Source of the DNA: Bacteroidota bacterium
Lineage (GTDB): Bacteria > Bacteroidota > Ignavibacteria > UBA10030
Length of the DNA: 64,000 nucleotides
Assembly (NCBI GenBank): GCA_026416125.1
Contig: JAOAFT010000002.1
Coordinates: 1 to 64,000 of the forward strand
Reading direction: 5' to 3'
Part shown: positions 59,079 through 64,000 of the stretch, piece after piece
How positions within the stretch are numbered: the stretch's first letter is position 1
Layout of the letters: each line of letters opens with the position of its first letter
Position numbers and translations under genes: made by a program
Notes under the pieces: model-generated
What the model was told of the DNA's origin: nothing
Databases searched by the model: none
The model's input: only the letters and a program-made list of their open reading frames with translations

Positions 59079-60380
59079 TTATTGATTGATTGTCAAGTAT
59101 TTTTTTTTCTTATACCATGCATACACTTCTGCACATACAAAATGAGAACCTGTGACCAAAATAGGAAGAGAATCCTTACTTTCAAGAGCACTTTGAATTC
59201 CTTTTGCCACTGATGGTGCAATATGAGTAGAAACATTTTTCCGAGAAAAAATTTCTGCAATTACTGATGGTGGTGCGGCGCGGTCAGTTTTCGGAGCAAC
59301 AGCAATCACTTCTTGACAAACAGGTTGTAGCTCCTCCACCATATGTTCTATATCTTTATCTTTCATTGCACCAAATATTACTCGAAAGTTCGATAAATGA
59401 AATTTTCGTATAGATTGTACAAGAGACCTCATTGCATCTGGGTTATGTGCAACATCTACAAGGACTAATGGATTTTTCCGTAGTATCGTCAACCGACCAT
59501 AAAAATTAGTGTACTCCGTTATGTGTGACAATCCATCACGAATATGGTTTTCATGAATACCATAGTTGAATTGTTCTGCAAGCATTAAACATGCCTTGAT
59601 TGCAACTGCCGCATTGTATACTTGATACTCACCTGCTAATTCGATTGAAAGTGATTGAATAGTCCCTTTACTAGTTTTGTAGTCAATTATGGATCCTTCT
59701 AGTGAAGTCGAATTTATCACACAATGATGCCATTTAACCAAGACGAGTGGTGCTCTCTTTTCTTTTGCAACTGAAGAAAGGACCTGTAATACCTGTCGTT
59801 TTTGTTCACCAGTAATAATGGGAACATTCGGTTTAATAATTCCCGCTTTTTCGCGAGCAATTGACTCAAGTGTTGTTCCGAGAATATGTGTGTGATCGTA
59901 CCCAATTGTCGTAATTACTGAAATCAATGGTACTAGCACGTTTGTAGCATCGAGTCTACCTCCTAAGCCCGTTTCGATGATTGCAATATCAACTCTCTCA
60001 TTTGCAAAGTATAGGAATGCGATGGCAGTAACAGCCTCAAAAAATGTTACTTGATGTGCTTTTATCAGTGGACGCAACTGTGTCACATACCGTGCAACCT
60101 CTCGTGGTGGTATTGACTTACCATTAATTCGTATTCGTTCTTCGAACCTCAATATGTGAGGTGATGTATACAAGCCTGTTTTATACCCAGCAGCTGTGCA
60201 TATTGCTGCAATCATTGCTGCGGTTGAACCTTTTCCATTGGTACCAGCTATATGAATGGTTGGAATATCATTGTGAGGATTACCGAGCTCCTTAAGCAAA
60301 GTGTTGATTCCGTGAAGGCCAAACTTCATTCCATATTTCTGAAGACCGTAGAGATATTGTATTGACTCTGTGTATGTCAC
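59079..60380 (-). CDS. folC: Folylpolyglutamate/dihydrofolate synthase FolC
   Basis: 433 residues. ATP site AGTNGKGSTAAMI (45-57), then TSPHILRFEERIRING, GLGGRLDATNV and GYDHTHILGTTLESIAREKAGI. The Mur-ligase C-terminal domain has DVAHNPDAMRSLV. It adds glutamate to folates in the cytoplasm. Ten nt after pyrD, so probably the same transcript. Confidence 0.95.
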   Translation of the reverse strand: MTYTESIQYLYGLQKYGMKFGLHGINTLLKELGNPHNDIPTIHIAGTNGKGSTAAMIAAICTAAGYKTGLYTSPHILRFEERIRINGKSIPPREVARYVTQLRPLIKAHQVTFFEAVTAIAFLYFANERVDIAIIETGLGGRLDATNVLVPLISVITTIGYDHTHILGTTLESIAREKAGIIKPNVPIITGEQKRQVLQVLSSVAKEKRAPLVLVKWHHCVINSTSLEGSIIDYKTSKGTIQSLSIELAGEYQVYNAAVAIKACLMLAEQFNYGIHENHIRDGLSHITEYTNFYGRLTILRKNPLVLVDVAHNPDAMRSLVQSIRKFHLSNFRVIFGAMKDKDIEHMVEELQPVCQEVIAVAPKTDRAAPPSVIAEIFSRKNVSTHIAPSVAKGIQSALESKDSLPILVTGSHFVCAEVYAWYKKKKYLTINQ

Positions 60381-60390
60381 GGCTATGGAC

Positions 60391-61344
60391 TTACAACCAT
60401 GTTTGAAGAATTGAATTACTGAGATTCGCGTTCACACTACCAACGAGCATACCAACATCCTCAATATTATTGATTCGGCAGTATTCATCAATTCCATCGG
60501 CAATTCTAACTGCAATGAGTGGATCAACGAAATTCATTGTACCAACCTGTATCGCAGAGGCTCCTGCAAGAAGGAACTCAAGTGCATCATGTACTGTGGC
60601 AATACCACCAATACCAAAAACAGGAATCGATACAGCTTTTGATACTTCGAAGACTTTTGCTAGTGCTATTGGCTTAATTGCAGGCCCAGAAACACCTCCG
60701 GTAACTGTTGATAGTTTAGCTCGTCGTGTATGAACGTCTATTGCCATACCAATAAGTGTATTGATAAGTGATACTGCATCAGCCCCCTCATGTGCTGCAG
60801 CTCGAGCAATATCTGCAATATGCGTAACATTTGGAGTTAATTTCACAATAAGTGGTTTTTCAGTACGTCGGCGAAGTTCCTTTGTAATTGTGGCCACCAT
60901 TGTCGCACTCGTACCAAAATTCAATCCACCTTCCTTTACATTTGGACATGAAACATTTATCTCGTAAGCATGGACACCATTAACGCTTTCAAGGCGCTCA
61001 AGAACAGCACAATATTCATCCACAGAACTAGCTGCTATGTTTGTAATGATAGATGTATTGAGTGTTCGTAGCACTGGGAGTTTTGCGTGAATAAACGCTT
61101 CAACACCGATGTTCGCAAGTCCGATAGAATTGAGAACACCGGAAGATGTTTCAACAATACGCGGCGGTGGATTTCCTGCTCGTGGCTTCAACGACAACGA
61201 TTTTGTAATAATACCTCCTAATTTTTCATAGGGAAAAATATTTCGAACCTCATCACCATAACCAAAGGTACCAGAAGCTACAAAGACACGATTCCTAAAT
61301 TCAACATTTCGTAGTTTGAAGGTTGTACGAGTTGTGTTAAGCAT
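60391..61344 (-). CDS. pyrD: Dihydroorotate dehydrogenase, class 1B catalytic subunit
   Basis: 317 residues, FMN barrel. Motifs include VASGTFGYGDE, ITKSLSLKPRAGNPPPRIVE, the active-site loop EINVSCPNVKEGG with catalytic Cys, and GGIATVHDALEFLLAGASAIQVG. Paired with pyrK it oxidises dihydroorotate with NAD+ in pyrimidine synthesis. One-base overlap with pyrK (TAATG). Confidence 0.96.
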   Translation of the reverse strand: MLNTTRTTFKLRNVEFRNRVFVASGTFGYGDEVRNIFPYEKLGGIITKSLSLKPRAGNPPPRIVETSSGVLNSIGLANIGVEAFIHAKLPVLRTLNTSIITNIAASSVDEYCAVLERLESVNGVHAYEINVSCPNVKEGGLNFGTSATMVATITKELRRRTEKPLIVKLTPNVTHIADIARAAAHEGADAVSLINTLIGMAIDVHTRRAKLSTVTGGVSGPAIKPIALAKVFEVSKAVSIPVFGIGGIATVHDALEFLLAGASAIQVGTMNFVDPLIAVRIADGIDEYCRINNIEDVGMLVGSVNANLSNSILQTWL

Positions 61345-62111
61345 TAGAGTACTATCTCATCGATGAAAAAATTTGGTCCATCCTTGCAAGCTAACGCATA
61401 GCCTTTATTTGAGTCCTTTAGTTGTACAACACACCCTTGACAAATTCCAAATCCACATGCCATTTCAGTTTCCAGAGATACTTCACAATTGAGTTTTTTG
61501 TGATGGACCAAAACTCCAAGAGCTTTCAACATCGGTGTGGGACCACATGCAAAAAGTTTAAGTTTCTGCATTTCAGTGTTCTCTAGGTATGCACGTACAT
61601 TGTCTACAACTGTCCCATGAAATCCTTCCGTGCCATCATCAGTAGAAACAGAACAATTGACTAAATGTTGGGTGTATAGTTGTGACTTTGTCCGAGCCCC
61701 AATAAATGTTTGAACTTCTTTACCACGCTCACGGAGTTCCTTCGTGAGAATTGGGAAAGGCGCAACACCAACACCTCCAGCTACTAAAATCGCTGTTTCA
61801 AACGTGTTGTCGATTCGAAATGAATTTCCAAGTGGTCCAAGAACTTCAACTTCATCGCCAATATCTTTTTCACTAAGTTTCCGTGTACCTCCCCCAACAA
61901 CTTGGAGAAGTATTTCAAAGTAATCTCCATCAATCCATGAAATACTAAAGGGACGTCGTAAGAGCGGTTCTATACTGTGAGAATTAACACGGATCATAAC
62001 AAATTGACCTGCCTTTGCAGAACGTGTAATCGCTGGGCACTCAAGCATAAGAATGTATAGAGTTTCTGAAATTTTATTTTTCCCTATAATGTGTGCTGTT
62101 GTGGAGAGCAT
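61344..62111 (-). CDS. pyrK: Dihydroorotate dehydrogenase electron-transfer subunit PyrK
   Basis: 255 residues. FAD domain RRPFSISWIDGDYFEILLQV, NAD domain VAGGVGVAPFPIL, and C-terminal [2Fe-2S] Cys set CGFGICQGC...CKDGPNF. It passes electrons from PyrD to NAD+. Stop overlaps the pyrD start by one base; it begins 6 nt after the large TPR gene. Confidence 0.95.
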   Translation of the reverse strand: MLSTTAHIIGKNKISETLYILMLECPAITRSAKAGQFVMIRVNSHSIEPLLRRPFSISWIDGDYFEILLQVVGGGTRKLSEKDIGDEVEVLGPLGNSFRIDNTFETAILVAGGVGVAPFPILTKELRERGKEVQTFIGARTKSQLYTQHLVNCSVSTDDGTEGFHGTVVDNVRAYLENTEMQKLKLFACGPTPMLKALGVLVHHKKLNCEVSLETEMACGFGICQGCVVQLKDSNKGYALACKDGPNFFIDEIVL

Positions 62112-62117
62112 TAGCTA

Positions 62118-64000
62118 TTATTCTTCTTTATTCACCGTCGTATTCTCAACATCATCCTCTAATGGTGTCTGAACCGGAGTTCTATTACGGGATTCCTGTT
62201 TTTCAGGTTGTTGTGATCCCTCTATAAAATTCGTAGTTCTTTGCTTTTCTTGGTCGAGTTTCTTTTCTTCATGAGATGATGGTAATTGTGATTTTTGGTG
62301 ACGATTCAGATCACCCTGTTGTACATTAATTTCTGAGCTATCAAGCATCATCTTCTCAACATGTGCAGCATAGATTGTTGTCGGATAACGACTCCGAACA
62401 CTCCTGTAGAGGAATCTTGCACTGTCGATTTTTTGAAAAACAGTTTCATATACCCACGCTCTTGCAAAAGCACTTTTTGCTGCCAGAGGTGAGAGTGGAT
62501 ACTCTCGTTCAATTGTTGAAAATAAGTCTACTGCACGTGTGTACTCTTTAGAATCAAGAAACTTTTCAGCCTGTACGTAAAGTTCCTTTGCAGGATCATG
62601 TTCAACCATCACGTACCCGAGTTCTTTACGTGCGATCTTTGCGTATGGCGATGTAGGAAATGTTGCTGCAATATACTGGTAGTACTCCTGTGCGGTTTTT
62701 GAAGTCGTCACTACTCCTGTTTGTGCGAGCATAGCAAGCATGTAGTAAAGACGAGGTAAAAATGTACTATCACGACATTCATCTATTGCTTTCGTGTAAT
62801 ATACCACAGCAGAATCTAGTATAGTTAATTCACTACTAAACAGGTCACCAAGTTCTTGGTAAGCAACGAAGCGAAGTCTATGTAATGAATCGAGCTGCAT
62901 ACCCAGCACTGTATTATTAGACTTTGCGATTGAAAGAGCAACAGAATCGTTCATGACCGTGTCAGGTTTTGATGTGAAAAGGAAGTACAGACTGTCTGTC
63001 TTTGTGAGTTGTGTTCGAACGTCAAAGTAGCGAGCAAGCGTTTTGACTTTTTTTCGAGCACTATCAGCAACCCAAGGATCAGAACTTCTCGTTGCTTTGG
63101 TGTATGATTGCAGTGCTCCAGTGAAATCCTTACGGAGACGTTCATAAATTTTTCCTAACTCATATGCTGCCAACGGTGACCACGGTGTCGAGACATATCC
63201 TGTATCAACTAACATAAGGTCTTCAATAGCTTCAGTTGTGTCTTGGAGAGCGAGAAATGTTTTTCCTCGTTCAAGATAAAGGCCAGCTCGATAATCTTTC
63301 ATACGAAAATCTTGTAGTGCGTTGTTCACAATGGTGAGTGCCTGGTCATAGAGCGTAGCGTTACGAAGAGAACGAACTGTATTTATTCTATTTCTATACA
63401 ATAATGAAAAATCATCTTTTAGTACATCACATGCCTTTCGATACCACTGGGAAGCTAATTCATACTTCCCCTCGGTAAACGCAATATCACCTAACTTCAT
63501 GAATGCATACACAAGATCATCCCCAGTTGCACTCTCAATTACAGCACCAAAGTACTCTATAGCAGTACGAAAGTCCTTTTGGTTTTCATACAATTCCGCA
63601 AGTAACAAATTTATTTGTGAATACAATGATCGATCTTTTTTTGACTCTGGTGCACGGAGAAATACCTTTCCAACTTCAATTGCTTCTATTATTTTCCCTT
63701 GCTGTTTAAGTGATCGAGCATACCACACTTTTGTTTCGGAGAGCAATTCGCTTTCAGGGAACTGTGTTAATAATTCTTTAAACTTTCTTTCTGCACGCTC
63801 ATACTGACTTTGGTAGTAAAAGGATTTACCAATCAGCAAAAGAACATCATCAACTAATGAACTTTTTTGATGGAAAGCTAAAATGTAGGAACATTTATCA
63901 ATTACTTTCGTTAACTTTTGCGAAGCAGCTGGCGGTACTTTACTCATTGATGATTGAGTTTCTTCTTGCCCGCGTTTCCGATGTATATCGTTGAGTATTT
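62118..64000 (-). CDS. Large TPR-repeat envelope protein, 5' end outside the window
   Basis: At least 627 residues. The frame stays open through the right edge, and 17 further codons precede the first ATG in the window (63947), so the true start lies beyond 64000. Many TPR units are present, such as YYQSQYERAERKFKELLTQF, YENQKDFRTAIEYFGAVIES and KYELASQWYRKACDVLKDDF. The C-terminus is disordered and charged, ending DVENTTVNKEE. It resembles FCB-group TPR lipoproteins such as SprE/PorW and BamD-type proteins; without the N-terminus this cannot be settled. Confidence 0.8.
   Translation of the reverse strand, partial: ILNDIHRKRGQEETQSSMSKVPPAASQKLTKVIDKCSYILAFHQKSSLVDDVLLLIGKSFYYQSQYERAERKFKELLTQFPESELLSETKVWYARSLKQQGKIIEAIEVGKVFLRAPESKKDRSLYSQINLLLAELYENQKDFRTAIEYFGAVIESATGDDLVYAFMKLGDIAFTEGKYELASQWYRKACDVLKDDFSLLYRNRINTVRSLRNATLYDQALTIVNNALQDFRMKDYRAGLYLERGKTFLALQDTTEAIEDLMLVDTGYVSTPWSPLAAYELGKIYERLRKDFTGALQSYTKATRSSDPWVADSARKKVKTLARYFDVRTQLTKTDSLYFLFTSKPDTVMNDSVALSIAKSNNTVLGMQLDSLHRLRFVAYQELGDLFSSELTILDSAVVYYTKAIDECRDSTFLPRLYYMLAMLAQTGVVTTSKTAQEYYQYIAATFPTSPYAKIARKELGYVMVEHDPAKELYVQAEKFLDSKEYTRAVDLFSTIEREYPLSPLAAKSAFARAWVYETVFQKIDSARFLYRSVRSRYPTTIYAAHVEKMMLDSSEINVQQGDLNRHQKSQLPSSHEEKKLDQEKQRTTNFIEGSQQPEKQESRNRTPVQTPLEDDVENTTVNKEE

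Overview
The window reads as chromosomal DNA of a low-GC Gram-negative bacterium. It has outer-membrane machinery (BamD, a TolC-type channel, beta-barrels, TonB), lipoproteins with lipoboxes and a c-type cytochrome maturation set. Several families point to the Bacteroidota/Chlorobiota (FCB) radiation: a DUF5916-type CBM9/barrel protein, a secreted protein with a type IX-like C-terminal sorting domain, and FG-GAP secreted proteins. Strong Shine-Dalgarno sequences before most genes and one canonical TTGACA-17-TACAAT promoter argue against a typical Bacteroidia/Flavobacteriia genome and favour a Chlorobi/Ignavibacteria/Kapabacteria-like lineage. That placement is inference. No insertion sequence, prophage or CRISPR array is visible; the accessory signal is novel protein architecture and gene decay.

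Layout. 1-392 is gene-free with four consecutive hairpins. 393-6545 (minus) holds a lipoprotein, rsmI, a CpoB/YbgF-like lipoprotein, an OmpR-type two-component pair and a small protein. 6668-12678 (plus) holds an acyl-CoA synthetase, tRNA-Pro(TGG), an 11-repeat cytoplasmic TPR-like protein and a TonB whose cytoplasmic half carries the same repeats. 12739-18561 (minus) is a TolC/adaptor/RND efflux operon ending in a PII-like protein. 18761-21027 is nfnAB, encoding electron-bifurcating transhydrogenase. 21223-24384 is a large metallopeptidase/beta-propeller/barrel protein. 24430-27097 is nusB, an MFS transporter and a PstS-like lipoprotein.

27387-30345 holds a Crp/Fnr regulator divergent from a two-cluster ferredoxin protein, then a heavily decayed D-lactate dehydrogenase pseudogene. 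30346-33838 holds valS and a zinc-ribbon/membrane/SH3 protein. 33839-39556 holds a DUF5916 protein and an M16 peptidase. 39631-42932 holds a sugar isomerase and a Na+/solute symporter. 43149-49576 is one tightly coupled operon in which two secreted proteins precede ccmABCDE, including a 50-codon ccmD. 49604-57059 is a long minus-strand envelope cluster: CapA, LemA, two TPM-domain proteins around an unusual response regulator, HtpX, a second CapA, BamD and a thioesterase. 57196-64000 holds panD, rho, folC, pyrD-pyrK and a TPR protein that runs off the window.

Best candidates for something new: the shared-repeat TPR/TonB pair (8631-12678), the REC protein with a HisKA-like domain lacking its histidine (53999-54679), the PII-like protein co-transcribed with RND efflux, the coupling of secreted proteins to ccm genes with a Cys-type CcmE, and the looped hairpin array at the left edge.
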